From contig DYMR01000052.1 of the NCBI GenBank assembly GCA_020721485.1, forward strand, positions 6,242-11,509: a stretch of 5,268 nt of DNA, written 5' to 3'. The position numbers and the translations under genes were made by a program. The notes below the pieces were generated by a model. It made no database searches. It was not told the DNA's origin and saw only the letters and a list, made by a program, of their open reading frames with translations. This DNA is from Halothiobacillus neapolitanus (lineage in GTDB: Bacteria > Pseudomonadota > Gammaproteobacteria > Halothiobacillales > Halothiobacillaceae). The first letter of the stretch is position 1; every line of letters starts with the position of its first letter. Below, piece by piece: positions 5,249 through 5,268 of this stretch.

Positions 5249-5268
5249 GCAAGCCAAGGATGGCTTGC
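5249..5268. repeat. Perfect short hairpin at the window edge
   Basis: GCAAGCCA (5249-5256) pairs with TGGCTTGC (5261-5268) around AGGA, a perfect 8-bp stem with a 4-base loop. It follows the 5214-5242 hairpin by 6 bases, so the two may form one composite element. It may continue past the window edge, and its role is unknown. Confidence 0.5.

Overview
The window looks like an ordinary chromosomal stretch from a Gram-negative proteobacterium of moderate to moderately high GC, most likely a gammaproteobacterium. This is inferred from three things: the Crc-like form of the exonuclease III, a lambda/PrpA-type protein phosphatase, and a GGDEF/EAL protein with a periplasmic c-type haem motif. I cannot name the species. 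I see no rRNA, tRNA, CRISPR array, transposase or phage structural gene.

Layout, left to right. Positions 1-298 have no convincing gene but hold a possible promoter and a cluster of short repeats. Positions 299-1150 (+) encode a PPP-family metallophosphatase. A 67-codon unrecognised reading frame with a TTG start (1157-1360, +) follows 6 bases later. A strong hairpin (1380-1406) separates this pair from an exonuclease III gene (1438-2220, +, GTG start). Positions 2221-2437 lie between convergent genes and are packed with hairpins, including two copies of a C-rich/G-rich dispersed repeat. Positions 2438-5053 (-) encode an 871-residue membrane-bound c-di-GMP protein with the order TM, periplasmic CxxCH domain, TM, HAMP-like linker, GAF-like region, GGDEF, EAL. 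It starts at TTG behind a good Shine-Dalgarno. The remaining 215 bases are its upstream region. They end in a second copy of the 1380-1406 hairpin and an adjacent short perfect hairpin.

The genes do not form one pathway. The phosphatase and small frame may be co-transcribed, xthA is a DNA-repair gene, and the c-di-GMP gene is an independent convergent unit. I found no clear undescribed multi-gene system. The best leads are: (1) a haem-type sensor joined to an apparently intact, I-site-bearing GGDEF and a partly degenerate EAL; (2) a phosphatase whose residues match lambda phosphatase numbering but which has Asp-to-Asn and Arg-to-Gln changes at two active-site positions; (3) two copies of a 27-nt hairpin that differ only by one compensated base pair.
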